Origin: Thamnaconus septentrionalis
Lineage: Eukaryota; Chordata; Actinopteri; Tetraodontiformes; Monacanthidae
Assembly (NCBI GenBank): GCA_009823395.1
Contig: CM020503.1
Coordinates: forward strand, 2,176,501 to 2,240,500
Reading direction: 5' to 3'
Length of the DNA: 64,000 nucleotides
A program made the translations under genes and the position numbers. Numbering within the stretch: the first letter of the stretch is position 1; every line of letters starts with the position of its first letter. Below are positions 1 to 16,652 of this stretch, one piece after another. The notes beneath the pieces are model-generated. The model was not told the origin of the DNA. It worked only from the letters and a program-made list of their open reading frames with translations, and ran no database searches.

Positions 1-2334
1 GAAATAACGTGAAAATTGTCAATTAAAAACTGATTGATACTGAGCCTTTACGATCATAAACAACGTGGCAGTTTCATGTAATCACATAAAAATTATCTCG
101 TAAAAATTATCACGTGAAAACGAGAAACTTTCACGTAATTACATAGTACTAAGCTCCTTTTTTTAGTATGGCAGCAACACACTTCCATAAAAAAAAAACA
201 CTGTGGAGACTTATTTTATTCTTACATTTTCTATTGACATGAATTGATCTTGTAAAAGGAAGGTCCTTCTGCCCTAACAGGACCTCCAGGGGGCTCATTC
301 TCTCCTTTGGCCCTGATGTCATTTCCTGTTTGGGCCTCACGTGTGGGTGGAGCACTCGGGTTTCAGCCGCCCGTGTTTTAATAGACCTACACGTGTTTTT
401 AAAGCAAGGTGCGAACCCGTCGCAGCTGAGCTCATGTTTCCGTGTCCGGCACACAGGAAAGGTGGGGTGCTGCTGTAACGGGCCAGGTGACGTCAGAGGC
501 AACAGAACTGGGCGACAGCAGTTGCCTCAGCTGTGTGGGTGTGTCTGAGGACACCATGCGGTCGAAAACACACAAAACCTGCTTTCTTCACTCATTTCAC
601 TGGAGTGTGTCACTGCCTCGTGACGTCAGACCGCCGGTCAACGAACTGTTGTGGGGCCTCCTGGACGTTCAGGGTTTGTCTTCTTTATTGGGTGCAGGAA
701 CAAATCTGGCTCTGGAAAGTCCCCTAAGAGGCTTGGTCCTGCCATCAAAATCTTCTTTGCGCGTGTCAGTCTAAGCCAAAAGGGTTAAGACCACAGAAAC
801 AGGGGCATTTCTCATCACTGTTCTCAAATTGTCAGGGGCGGGGGGGGGGGGTTGGTATTTGTCATTTATAGAAGCTTAAAGAGAAAGCAGCTATTTCCAG
901 GCGAAGCAGGGGAAGCTGAGCGTGTGTCGATGTGGCTCCCAGCTCCGTCGTCACACACTAAAAACCTCCCCACTGGCAAATTCCTGCCGTCTGACTCCCC
1001 CTGGTCTCACCCAAAAATGACGTCCCAGCCAGACCAAGCCAGAAGACGTCCCACCTCCTCCTTCTTGGTCCTGCTCCAAAGGCAGAACCGGCTGAAGACT
1101 TTCAGGACTGTAAATTCAGTTTTTCACAAACAGCATCCTCTCCAGAGTGGAGAGGGATGAAAGTATGATGAAAGAGGTCAGGGTTATGTTTTGGGCTGAA
1201 ATAAATGTGCCACTAAATACCCTTTACTTTTGAATTTGAGGTGAGCAGCTTGAATAACTGCCTTTCGAAACAAAATTTGAATAGCATTATTGCAAATATG
1301 AGTTCATTCATTGTAACGGAAATCTATTAAACTGAAACTGAATGAATTTGTTCAGAGGCTCTCTTTTATCCTGCCCGAACATTTGGTTCTCAGTGTTCCA
1401 TTTATAGATATGCCACAGTATATGTCAGATATCTACAGCACTGGAAGAGGGCGGAGCCAACTCCAGGAAAAATATATGTCGTCTGAATAGAGAGTCAGAA
1501 ATCTGATCACAGTAATTTTCCATCAGTTGTTGTTGCTGGTGCTTTCTGCATTTATTGCTCAATTCCAATTCATAAATAAATTATTCAAACACAGCCTGTG
1601 GTGGCACATTGGTCAGCCAATAAAAATCCCCCGTCATCTCTATGCTCATCACCTTCAAGGTTGAACGGTCCAGGACTTCATAGCGATGGACGGAGAGATG
1701 CCACCAGAGGATGGTGCCAGTGGAAGGGTAAGCACAAGGGGCAGAACCAGAGTGATCCATATGTCCTTCCATTGTGCAGCATCTATTTAATTTCACTTTT
1801 TACCCCTAATGCAACTCCTGGACATCGGTTAGAGATGTAAAGCTAGCAGACAATAAGCTAGTCTTGAGCTGAAGCCTCAAACAGTGATGAAATATTGCAA
1901 GCACAGTTCTTTCCAGTTTCTGTTTTCTGTCTTTCTTCTCACTCTGATGACTGCTCGGTGGCTAACATCAGCAGAGTGGGACCCGCAAGGGGACCCAGTT
2001 AGCAGATGGAGCCTAGGCTGCCATTAAAAGCCAATTTATCAATTAATTATTCCCAAAGATGCGATTGTAATTCTTCCCCAATGTGGTTTTAATTAGTTAA
2101 TTGAAACATAAAATGCAGACCCTATTAATAAATGAATGACAAAACGTCGCCTGTGTCAGGCTAGCGCTACACTCACAAAGTTAGCATGAACAACAACCAG
2201 GTTTATTTCACACAGTTCCCAACGTCACATCACACCATTATCTATAGTAGCTAAAGTCACTTTGCAATGAATACTAATTATGTACCACATAGAGGGCAAT
2301 TAATCATCAAATCCTGAGGATGCCAGTGAAATTA

Positions 2335-2369
<35 letters not shown>

Positions 2370-3969
2370 CAACACACCCCAACACACCCCAACGCACCCC
2401 CAGCTTAACACGTTTAACAAATAGCTTCATTATCTTTGGATGCTCCAACAGTCCAGGACTGGTGTGATTTATTTCACCTTTCCGAGCCATTTGGAATGAT
2501 ACAATGTGCGACACAATTCACAATATGACAACAACTGCAACATATCACCAAATATTACACGGCTGTTATAAGTGAGTTGTAAGCAAGTGTGTATTGCTAC
2601 TACATTCTAGCAACGTGTTTTTCTATATTGTAAAAGAGACACAACTTCTTGACTGATTCCTGCACTGATTTTCTTGCCATACTAGACGTAGCTGCGGACA
2701 CAAGTAGAGGTCAGATTTTCCGGTTAGTCTGATGGCAACAACATGCATGTTTAATTTGATTCTATGTTTTAGACACTTCTTGGTTGCTACTTGCTGAATA
2801 GTTAAGCTCTGAGCTGGAGGCCCGCTGGTGAAACTGTGTCACAGGCAGGATGGAGGTCCCTGAGAGGGACGTCCCGCTCTTCCTCCCCCGCTGCCCTGCT
2901 GTCACATGGCACAACTAACAAGCACGGCGGGTGCCATCACTTCTCCCCAGCTTTCACTTAACAGCCAACTTTTGATTCCTGTAGATACATTTTACATCAC
3001 TTTCAAACGCATTCTGTCACTTTGTGTGTGGCTCCCAAGTGCCAGTAACTAACAACAGCAACAATAACAGAGGTGACATCATCTCCAGCTCCAAATGACA
3101 ACTTTTGCTAAGGTATCACAACCGTCAAAGGAATGGAGAGCGCGCCTGTGTTTTTGATGGCTGAGCAGAAAATGTGCAATTTTCCACTCACTTGAATCAC
3201 TCAATTGTGGAATAGCAATTGGTAATGAGTTTAGTAAATTCTAGAGGGAACAGTTTTCTCAGCTGCAGCGTGAATGCTTTTCTCTGAAAGAAAAAAAATA
3301 TTTGTTTGCTGACAGCTAGGAGAACTCCTTTTTTACAGCATTTTATTTCAAATTTTCTTTTGCAGCCTCATCTCACCTTGACATCATCCTGTTAACCAGG
3401 ATGATTTTTTTTTCCCAGACGGAAATGTGTGGTAAACAGAGGGACTTTCGGCCCTGGAGCAGAATGATCTGTAAAGGAGGATGAGTTAAAAATACGCTGC
3501 AGCCCAACTGACGGAGCCAAACAGGGGATTAGGGTTCGTCCCCTTTCATGCCTGAGTTACACATTTTCATTCAGTCACAGTTTACGCAGCATTACGCGGG
3601 ATTAATGGTCACTGTTTTACAGATGAATTTTACTGTGTCTGAACCTCTGCTGACCTATATCCTTAAAGTGGAGCAGTGCGGCCCAGTCTTCATGATGCCT
3701 CATTAGTCTGAGGATGCTCGCGCGCAGTGTTGCAGCACAGAGAAGCTACATTTTAGAGACATAAAGGCGATTTCAGAGGCTTCAAATGTCACTCGACTGC
3801 TAGAAAGAAGAGCAGGTGAAAAGTATGGACACCCAGTCTGCGCACAGCATGATTTACTTTGTTTGCTTCAATTAAAATCTAACCTGTGACATATAGATTC
3901 ACTTTGTTCATGACACAGAATCTAAATTTCTGTCACTGAACATAATACAAAATTTGAATATTTTTAATG

Positions 3970-4340
3970 AACCCATTCACTCATTTTCTATAGCCACTTT
4001 CTCCTGCACTCAGGATGGTGGGGGGTCTGCTGGAGCCGACTCCAGCTGTGATGCAAAGGCAGGGTGACACCCTGGACAAGTCGCCAGTTCATGGAAGGGC
4101 CACATAGAAAGACCGACAACCATTTGCACTCAAGCTCACACACACAGTCGATATAGAGTTCCAACTTTGCCTCACATGCATGTTTTTGGACTGTGGGAGG
4201 AAGCCAGAGAACCTGGAGAGAACCCACGCAGACACAAGGAGAACATGCAAACTCCACACAGAAAGTCCCCAAGCCTGTGGATAGAACCCACAACCTTCTT
4301 ACTGTGAGATGACAGTTCTGACCACTGCAACACCACTGTC
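3970..4340 (-). repeat. tRNA-headed SINE-like repeat, copy A
   Basis: Read on the minus strand, the copy begins with a tRNA-like head (a 'gcagtggtcagaac' A-box-like region and a degenerate B box near 4285). It continues through a body with the words tttgcatgttctcc, gtgggttctctcc, ccacagtccaaaaacatgca and gacttgtccagggtgtcacc, and ends near gagtgaatggg. The same body recurs at 8962-9326 and 62620-62925. The body words are very common in teleost genomes. Divergence from the other copies suggests an old insertion. Confidence 0.8.
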
Positions 4341-7158
4341 ATAGGAAAATGAAGCATTTGCTGTTTTTTTTGTAAGAACAAAAAGCTTCTGTCATATCGG
4401 CTACATGAGTTGAATCGGTGAGATTTCAAGTGCGAAATTCTGCTCTTCCACTTTGAAATCCTCAAATAATAATAGTTTTCAATCACTCTTAGTCGGATGA
4501 ATCCAGTTTGAGTTCATTCATTGTGATAGGATATGATAGTGAGAAAAAAAACTGCAACAGGCTCTCCCTGAAACCACAGAAGAAGAGCAACATTTAGAGG
4601 AAACTGTGAGCTTATAATTACGGTTGTGAAGATTTTAGCAAGGAAGCTGCAACTTTGGCAGTTACATCAGCAGTGGATATCATTTCTTATGGAAAGAGGA
4701 GTAACAAGCAATGCGAGCAGGTAGGAATATGACTGGCTGTCTATATGAACATAACAACATGAAGTTCATCCAATCACCTTGCAGGTTTTCATTTAAGAGG
4801 CTCTCCCCTGTTCAAATGTTCCACGTGGGCTTTTCCCCAGATGGACATGTGAAATAAATCCAATGGATTTGGGGAACGTTCCATCTGAAATCTGAAAGGA
4901 TTGACAATAATAACTCATCAAACGTTTCAACAATCCATGAAAATCAAACATCTCAGAGAAACATTCGAACAAATTGAGCGAAACCAATAAGAACACCTAA
5001 AAATGGCTGCTGCATTACAATTACTAGTGAGGCACACTGTATTATAATTCAAAATAAATTAATTAAAGGCTATAATGAACTGTGCTAATCTCCCGACCCA
5101 ACTAATTCTCCGCGTTGTTTAAAACGATGGTGTTCAATTATTCATGAATTCGCAGGGCATTAGGAGCCTTCGACACAGACCTGGAGAACCCGCTGCCAAG
5201 GTCATGGAGGAAATATCACGAGCGAGCCGCCGAGCCAGCGGTGAGGCGTCACGTCGGAGGCTCCCCCCCTCTAAATGTGACTAATTGGCCCTTCTGTTCT
5301 GCTTCTGGTGTAGCAGGTTGAAACTCATTACCAGGACGTTCTGCCTCGCTGGGCTGCGCTGCTGCGGCTCTTAGGCAGCTGATGGGAGGACCGGCGAGCA
5401 GCTGACCTCGCCCTGTGCACACCAGCACTCGCAAGTTTACCTACTTCCAAAGGATCACTCAGTGCTGGATGTGTTCAGGCCAACCGCACTTCCTCCTGCC
5501 AAACGACACTGTTTTTCCCCCAGTTTTTTAATGATGGTCGAAAGCCCGCCAGGTATTTTTCTGCTATCTCTTCCAGCTCCACTCCAATGGCCATCAGCTG
5601 CAGTAATACCACTCCCATTGATTTTTATCAGCACGTCCGCCTGCAGCCTGAGATGTGGGCATGCGAGGTACAACACAGCTTGACACCAAATCCTTTCCAG
5701 TGTACGAAGCTTTGTCAATAAGTGCCGCCGGCCAAGTATAAAAAAAACAGGTCTTAGCGCACTTGCGCCATCTCAGCTATGTGTGATCTAAGACATGGGT
5801 CTCGGAGCGGCGACCAGTCAAAGTAAATTGACTGGTTTGAGCGAGGCAGAAAGAGCCGCGACGGTTATACAGCCTCAAGGTTTTGCAACAAAGGGCACGA
5901 CGACAGGTGAGCCGAACAGCCAAAGGTGCACCGCTGCTGACGCTCACTTTCATTTCACGAGCTAAGGGTGGGGTTGACAAATAAAAGGAAGGAGAGGAGA
6001 CAAAGGCAACGACACCTACCGAGCGCTGCTCCTCCTCAGTGGGGACTCAGATCCCTGGTGGCTCGGATTCACACGCTACAATAGCAAGAAATAACACTGC
6101 AACATTCATCTGACATGGACGATCCAGTTCCACTTCATGATTAAAAAGACATATGGGGGTTGTGTTAAACTGTGGGAGCCAAAAAAAAATGGCTCATGTT
6201 TGGCGGAGATAATTCAGTGCGCCTCGGGAAATGACTGAGAGATTAACAAGCTCCACGTTTATCTGGGGTATCAAGCCTCGCAGGAGAAAGTGGATGTGCT
6301 GCTAACCAAAAAATTCTAAGAACTGTCACGTTTACACGTGATTTGATGCAGCTTTATGCTGGCAGGATGTACGTATCAGTCACTTTCTCGATCATCAGTG
6401 TCATCATGTATGAAACGGTGCTGGTTTTGGTATTTCCAAAGAGGACTTGTGTGAATTTTAGATTGTCTTGCCCTCTCTCTCGAGAGATACCTATTTTATA
6501 TACCATCCAGTACAAAACACAAGGTAGAACTGACTTTGTGAAAACACAACCACTCTCACTGCAACTTCAAGATAATTACTTGTAGGAAGGATAGATAAAT
6601 AATCCCCGTGAAGAGATCTGCACCTAATGAAGACCGATTTGCAAAGTTTATTGAATTGAACTGAATTGAAAACAAACAATACTTTTAAGAGATGCCCAGT
6701 GGCGACATTCTTGCATTGGGCCAGGCTGTGAATGATGACTGAATGCATTATGCATCATGCTTGTACTCAGGTGACAAACAAATATGTTTCTTCCAAGTCC
6801 ATTTACATGATCATTGAATCTCTCAGACAAATAATTTTCATAGAATGACTGCCTGTAAAGAAGGGTTATTAGTCAAACTGCCAGAACAATGTGCTCATTA
6901 GGATCACCAGTCACCACAATAACTTGAATTCATTTAGTCCAAGAGTATTTTCAGAAAGTTCCCCACTACTTTTCAGTGTGCAAAATCAGACTTCCTCAGG
7001 CACGAGAGGTGTCAAACCTTTCATCCCACTCTCAGAAAGAAGCTCATAGTTCCATTATTGACAGAAAACATCATGTGCTTGGAAAAATCAAACCAGAGCA
7101 TTATAATCAGTTATAGGAACTTATAGGAAACGCCTTAATGGTCAAAAAGCGTCATCAA

Positions 7159-7512
7159 ATCTATTGCAGGCATGGGCAAACTATGGCCCGGGGGCAATAT
7201 GCGGCCCGTTAAGATTTTTAATCCGGCCCTCCGAACTTGAGGAAATTGTGTTTAGAATAGTGTTTTGAGAGTCATTTCAATAAAGAGCTAAATACACTGG
7301 GGCTTCAAAGACACACATATTGTTGTAACTTTGCTTTTGTTCATTTTCAATTGAAATTGAAACACGGTTTTCTACATATCCTATGATATACTTTTCCTCC
7401 TTTGAGGTTGGTCATCAAAACACTGCTGCTGCTCCGGCCCCTCTGTCACATCTCAGAACCCATAGTGGCCCACCCAAAAAGTTTGCCCACCCGCTCCGCT
7501 CCTGGTCTAATG
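7159..7512. mobile_element. hAT-like non-autonomous DNA element in the RhoGAP intron
   Basis: The element (7167-7504, 338 bp) starts with CAGGCATGGGCAAACTATGG. It ends with an imperfect inverted copy (aagtttgcccaccc, then cctg), with some extra bases in the right terminus. It is flanked by 8-bp words ATCTATTG (7159-7166) and GTCTAATG (7505-7512) that match at 6 of 8 positions. Length, terminal CAG/CTG and 8-bp duplication fit hAT-superfamily MITEs. The interior has no transposase frame. The 'ggcccg...ccggccc' words inside are typical of common fish hAT families. Confidence 0.7.
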
Positions 7513-7947
7513 CCTCTGCTTAGGAATGAAATCAATTTTAAATTGTGTTGATCAGAAAATGAAGGGGAACGTGCGTCTACCTCAAAAATCACCTCCAACC
7601 CCCAACCTCCGAGTTAAACCTCAAGCATTTGACTGCACTCATGTCAGCATCACACAGCCCGGCGGTCCCCTGACCCACCCAGTGGGCAGCAGCCCGGGCT
7701 CCCCTCTGGGTACCACGTCCGCTCTCTCCCTGCGCATCCGTGTGCGGATACGCTCCTCCCTGCTGAGCGCAATCAATCAGCCCGACGCGGTCACACTGTG
7801 CAACCGTGACCCGCGCTGACAGCTAAATGCGTTACTGCGCACCAAACCAGCCGAGCAGCACCGACTCGACCACTCCGGACACGTTCGGCTCCGGAGGGAA
7901 TAAAACACGACAGACGGCTCGTCCTTTCCCTCCCCCCAGCTTCTTAC

Positions 7948-8000
7948 CTGCCCACCGTCTGGTTGGCGAGCTGTCTCATTCGGTTGAACTGCTTCTTCAT
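7948..8000 (-). CDS. RhoGAP with BAR domain, ARHGAP17/ARHGAP44 type: first coding exon only
   Basis: On the minus strand an ATG at 8000-7998 opens the peptide MKKQFNRMRQLANQTVG and then reaches a GTAAGAAG donor after two bases of the next codon (CAG|GTAAG; donor dinucleotide 7946-7947). This is the invariant N-terminus of the RICH1/Nadrin (ARHGAP17) and RICH2 (ARHGAP44) proteins, where it starts the N-terminal BAR domain. These proteins act on Rac1 and Cdc42 at membranes and cell junctions. The remaining exons must lie left of position 1. The Met-Arg spelling resembles my memory of ARHGAP44 and the neighbourhood (human 16p genes) favours ARHGAP17, so no symbol is given. The exon is only 53 bp, too short to appear as a long open frame. 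Confidence 0.85.
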
Positions 8001-8330
8001 CTTGCGTTTTTCTGCGTTACCACCCGGCGGTGCGGCCACTCCGCATATCTCATTGATGGATGGAAGTCGATTCTCCGCGCCGATCCCACGGCAGACGACG
8101 AGCTTCGGCCTTTAAACATCCAGTTCGGCGGACGCGTCGAGCTAAATCCCCGCCATGGTGCCGACGAGGACTCCGGCTCTCTGTCATCCGCTTCTGAGAT
8201 GCCGCTGGACCGATGACTCTGCCCCTCTCTCCGCCGACACTGACAGCTCGCTGGCGACACGACGCTCTCCGCTGGTGCACGATGGGTAATGCAGTTTACT
8301 CGGGAGATTTTCCGATTGGGAGAAGTTCGC
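8001..8330 (-). promoter_or_regulatory. CpG-rich 5'UTR and core promoter of the RhoGAP gene
   Basis: The DNA just upstream of the RhoGAP start codon on the minus strand is GC- and CpG-rich from about 7640 to 8345, in contrast to its AT-rich surroundings, and has no TATA box at a convincing distance. A short upstream open frame in this segment would be 5'UTR. The CpG block ends at a (GATA)n microsatellite. The next gene, stx4, starts 1.4 kb away on the other strand, so the two promoters are divergent but separate. Confidence 0.6.
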
Positions 8331-8366
8331 CGCCGCCTCCTTCTCGCGCTCTTTCTCTCACACGTA

Positions 8367-8367
8367 G

Positions 8368-8443
<76 letters not shown>
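8367..8443. repeat. (GATA)n microsatellite
   Basis: An essentially uninterrupted run of about 19 GATA units sits between the CpG-rich RhoGAP promoter and the stx4 gene. GATA tetramers are common in fish and this one should be length-polymorphic. Confidence 0.97.
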
Positions 8444-8444
<1 letters not shown>

Positions 8445-8909
8445 TTTTTTCTACAAGCTTGTATAGAACAGGCGTTACGATGTTGTTTTGATTATTTCTG
8501 TTTTATTGTTGGTTTTATGGTTTCTTGCAGCACTCTGAGATTTCCTTACTGTAAAGTGCCATATAAATAAAATCTATTATTTTTATTGTTATGATGCGAT
8601 GGTTCTTGGAAAAGATTATATTAAAGGATGATGCAACTGTAATCTACAGTATTTAATCAATTGAGAGGTCCTGAAAGTCCCTATATTCCTTAAGGTTATC
8701 ATATTCAGATTACGTGGAATTAAAGTAGAATTTAAAATTTAATTTACCAAAAAAGTCTTTCAAAATCAAGGTTTGTTTGGGTTTTTGTTTTGTTTTTTTG
8801 GTCAACTGTAGTTAAATTTGTTGTTGTTGATGAATGAACTTGCCTCTGACTCCAAAAACTCTCTGCTTTACAGGTTAATTTATTCTAAAGTCAAAAAACG
8901 CTTCCATTC

Positions 8910-8962
<53 letters not shown>

Positions 8963-9742
8963 GCAGTGGTTAGCGCTGCCGCCTCACAGCAAGAAGGTCG
9001 TGGGTTCGATTCCGGGGCCCGGACCTGTGACCTTTCTGTGTGGAGTTTGCATGTTCTCCCTGTGTCTGCGTGGGTTCTCTCCGGGTTCTCCGGCTTCCTC
9101 CCACAGTCCAAAAACATGCATGTGAGGTCAATTGAACACTCTAAATTGTCCGTAGGTGTGCATGTGAGTGTGAATGGTTGTCTGTCTCTATGTGGCCCTG
9201 CGATGAACTGGCAACTTGTCCAGGGTGTACCCTGCCTTCGCCCTAAGACAGCTGGGATAGGCTCCAGCAGACCCCCGTGACCCTGAACAGGAATAAGCGG
9301 GTATAGAAAATGAATGAATGAATGAACAATAACATTAGTTACAATTGCTGATATTTTAGAGTGCCCAATAGACACAGACACACACAAAGAAATTCCATCA
9401 TAGCTCAAAATGATAACATTATTTCTCACATAACAATTAGTTATCATTAAGATGCATTTACTGACTATTTATATTTATTAAACGAATCCGTTAATACATC
9501 AATAATACCTTTTTATCAAATAAACAAATGACACCACCCCTCTGCGCAACCACCAGCTTTTGTCAGATGGGGGCGCAGGTGAGTGTATGTTTTAGACGTT
9601 TACCACCGAAGAAAAAGTGCTCATCTCATAGAGTTTATTTGTTGAATGACATTCGAAGAAACTTCACGCCTTTCCTTGTCGCTTCCTCTGTTTGGAATAA
9701 GGCCTTACGAATCCCGGCACAGCGTCTGCTTCACCCTGAAAA
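8444..9742. other. Divergent intergenic region between the RhoGAP gene and stx4
   Basis: This segment holds AT-rich sequence, a (TAA)n run at 8911-8961, SINE copy B at 8962-9326, and a short more GC-balanced stretch at about 9530-9742 that probably contains the stx4 promoter and 5'UTR. No additional coding exon is visible. The open frames that cross the TAA run and the SINE are repeat artefacts. Confidence 0.7.
8962..9326 (+). repeat. tRNA-headed SINE-like repeat, copy B (best preserved)
   Basis: The copy starts with gcagtggttagcgctgccg, an RNA polymerase III A-box-like segment, followed by a perfect B box GGTTCGATTCC at about 9004-9014. The body matches copies A and C (cagtccaaaaacatgcatgtg; tccagggtgtaccctgcc; gctgggataggctccag). 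It ends in aatgaatgaatgaatgaa, a tandem tail, and is preceded directly by (TAA)n. The intact B box makes this the youngest-looking of the three copies in the window. Confidence 0.85.
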
Positions 9743-14074
<4,332 letters not shown>

Positions 14075-15110
14075 ACTCCCAGTCTGAGTGTTGGGCGGCT
14101 TCAGCGCGTCCTGGGTTCAGGAATCCCTTCTCATGTAAATATAGTGAGCTCACCGGACGCCAGGAAATCCATTTCCTTTTTTTTTTTCCTCCACATTTTA
14201 AACATGTTCCCCTCTAACTTTCATGTCTTGCTCTTGTTTAAACATATAAAAAAAAGAAATATCAAGGCACCTTTTCTGTCATTCAGGGCCTCCATCTCGT
14301 AGTGTCTTTCACCTGGACTCGGGAGCTCAGGCGTGCGGTTCTGTAGTCCAGGTCGGTTATTAGACTGTTACATTGCCCTCCCCCCACATCCAGAGAGAAG
14401 AGCTGAGCGGCCTTTGGAGAAGGACAATGCAGTATTTAGAGCCCAGCACCAGCGCTGGTCACACTGTACTCAGGAAAACTGCTGCAATCTGTCCATTCTG
14501 GTAGAATTGGATGTCAACACCAGCTGGAGTATAGTAGGGCTCATTGATTTTAAATAGACTAATATAATTGTACAGAGATATATTGCTGATTCTGCTTTTG
14601 GAAAAAAGAAAATTTAAAACTTGAACCATTTTAAACTGTCAGCGTGTAACAAGTGTACATACAGATGTTTGTGAGTGTGAAGCAACAGACCCAGTTTTTT
14701 TATTTTGAGGCCAAGGTTTATTTCCTCTAAAACTTTTATTTATGATTTGATCATCAAAAAAAAGGTGCCTTTGTGCTTTGAAATACTGTGATGTCGCACA
14801 TTAACATTGTCAAGAAGGGATGGCATGAGTTTTATATTTTGGTAATGTATAAACTTCAATCCCCACCATTTTCGCCTCTGCCTTATACAAACACGGGAGA
14901 TTTCTCCGCCTGTGTGTCCTGCTCTGCAGCCTTTTTCCTTCTGCCCAGAGTATTTTTCAACACGGCAGACCCGTGAAGAATCAGTCTGACATCCTCGCTC
15001 AGGTCGGCGGGAGTCTTTTGCTACTGTGTATAATATTAAAACTGTTGAATTTTGCAGCACTCATTTTATTATGGATTTGTTTTTAAAATAAACACTTTCT
15101 TCTTCCATTA
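14075..15110 (+). terminator. stx4: 3'UTR and polyadenylation signal of stx4
   Basis: About 1 kb of AT-rich untranslated sequence follows the stop codon. A canonical AATAAA at 15087-15092 followed by a T-rich and TGT-rich segment (ttttgtctgtgttttgtc) marks the likely cleavage site near 15110. Confidence 0.75.
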
Positions 15111-15204
15111 TTTTGTCTGTGTTTTGTCTTAGATATGAAAATGGAAAGATACAGAAAAAGGCCCTTTTGATAATTAAAGAGAAAACACAGTGAACAGAAG
15201 CAAC

Positions 15205-16582
15205 TCATTTTTGGTCTTTTTATTCAACTGTAATTGCCTTAATCTTTCAAGTAAAACAATGTGGAATTACAAGGGATTGAAAGGAATGCAAACAAAGACA
15301 AATCAAGAGTAAGACCATCACCATGTACGAACCCACTCCTCACCAAATAAGACAACAGCCCTCTTCTAGGTGCTCAACAACAAGGTCATCTGTAGCATCA
15401 ACCCATTTGGCCAGAAGAGGCACTCTTATTGAATACATTAACTTCCCCTTCTGACATTAATACAAGGTGGACTCAACGCCTTCAGGCAGTTTGGGAAAAG
15501 AAAAACTGGGTGTTACCTGTTCTGTGAACAGAATGCAATGTCTTAAAGAGAACAACCTCAAACCGTGATGGAGGTGAAGGGGTGTGGTGTGAGGTTTTGG
15601 GAACCAATGAATTGTCTTGAGCTGGTTACGACTGCATTGTTGCCAAGGGCCACCTTGTCAGATGTGCAAAGAAAAATGTAAGGCTGACCTTAACAAAAAC
15701 CAAAAAAGTAATCCAATGAACTGAAGTTGAAATGTAAAAAAAAAAAAAAAAGGGGGGACAAACAAACAAAAAGAAATGAACAAAAAGTCATAATAAAGGA
15801 GGGGAGGGCCAAGTAATGACAAGCTCCAGCATAGCGCAGCGAGATCACGGACTGACAGATCGGCTCTCTTCCTAATACTCTGGAAGAAATAATAAAATAT
15901 GCATAACTTATTGACTGACTACAAGGAAACAAGAGTCAGGACATCTGACCAAAGTTGCCAAACCCAAACCTTCTAAAAACCTTCGACCTCGCAGAACGAT
16001 GGCTCACTCAAGAGGTTTCCATGTCACAGAAATAACTTCTCGCTTGTGACCCTGAAATAAAGGGTGGTGGGGGGGCTGTTCAACCCATAGCGACTCCTAG
16101 CGACCAGTCTTCCAGTATTTTTATGATTACAGTACATCACATCAACCGACGACACTCCCGTAATGCTTCCTGTTAGCCTCCCTCCCCTCGGAGCTTCCTC
16201 TCCAAAACAATATTTTGACCCGGCGGCACTTCCTCTGGTGACTGCTGCCGCCACCTGTCTGCTAGATTTCTTCATTTATTGATTCTTTTTTTTTTTCCTT
16301 CTGTCTTTCTTTTGCACCTCAGTCTGGCATTCCCGAGCCTCCCGAGCACAGTGGGTGGGCCGGCTCCAGTTGGAAAAAGAGGGGGGAGGGGGAGGGCGAG
16401 CGAGCGTCCCGGCTTGCGTCGCACTTTTTGCCCTCAGAACGGCGACAGACAAAGCAGGAGCTGCCGTCGCGCTTCGCCCACGTCCTGTTCCTTTGTTTTT
16501 TCAATCCTCCCCCGTGTATTTTCCCGTCGTCTGTGGCCTCGTTTTTCAATTTTCTCTTCCCTTTTTCCGGCGCCGGCCGCCG
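15205..16582 (-). terminator. srcap: 3'UTR and polyadenylation signal of srcap
   Basis: On the minus strand the untranslated region runs from the stop codon at 16583-16585 to an AATAAA at 15224-15219, about 1.36 kb. It includes a homopolymer A run at about 15737-15751 on the plus strand. The signal faces the stx4 signal at 15087-15092. Confidence 0.7.
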
Positions 16583-16598
16583 TCATGTCTTGTTGTGG

Positions 16599-16652
<54 letters not shown>

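Larger units (their letters stand above)
1..7947 (-). other. Intron 1 (part) of the ARHGAP17/44-type gene; no coding exon seen
   Basis: This stretch lies downstream, on the minus strand, of the splice donor that ends the first RhoGAP coding exon, so it is most simply read as the beginning of a long first intron. I looked for the expected next exon, which in this family continues with an Ala-Glu-Lys-Thr-Glu-Val run, and did not see it on the minus strand; it should lie left of the window. The contents are AT-rich unique sequence, a (CA)n tract at about 2336-2366 followed by short CCCCAACACA repeats, a minus-oriented SINE at about 3970-4340 and a hAT-like element at 7167-7504. The open frames here are short and resemble no family I know. 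Confidence 0.6.

Noticed and set aside
5249..5718. Possible small genes around a more GC-rich patch
   Set aside because: Open frames of 60-90 codons on both strands without splice partners or recognisable motifs.
8367..8443. Possible CRISPR-like regular array
   Set aside because: Simple GATA tetramers without spacers; a microsatellite in an animal genome.
8875..9447. 190-codon minus-strand frame with an isoleucine run
   Set aside because: Translation of the (TAA)n run and of SINE copy B.
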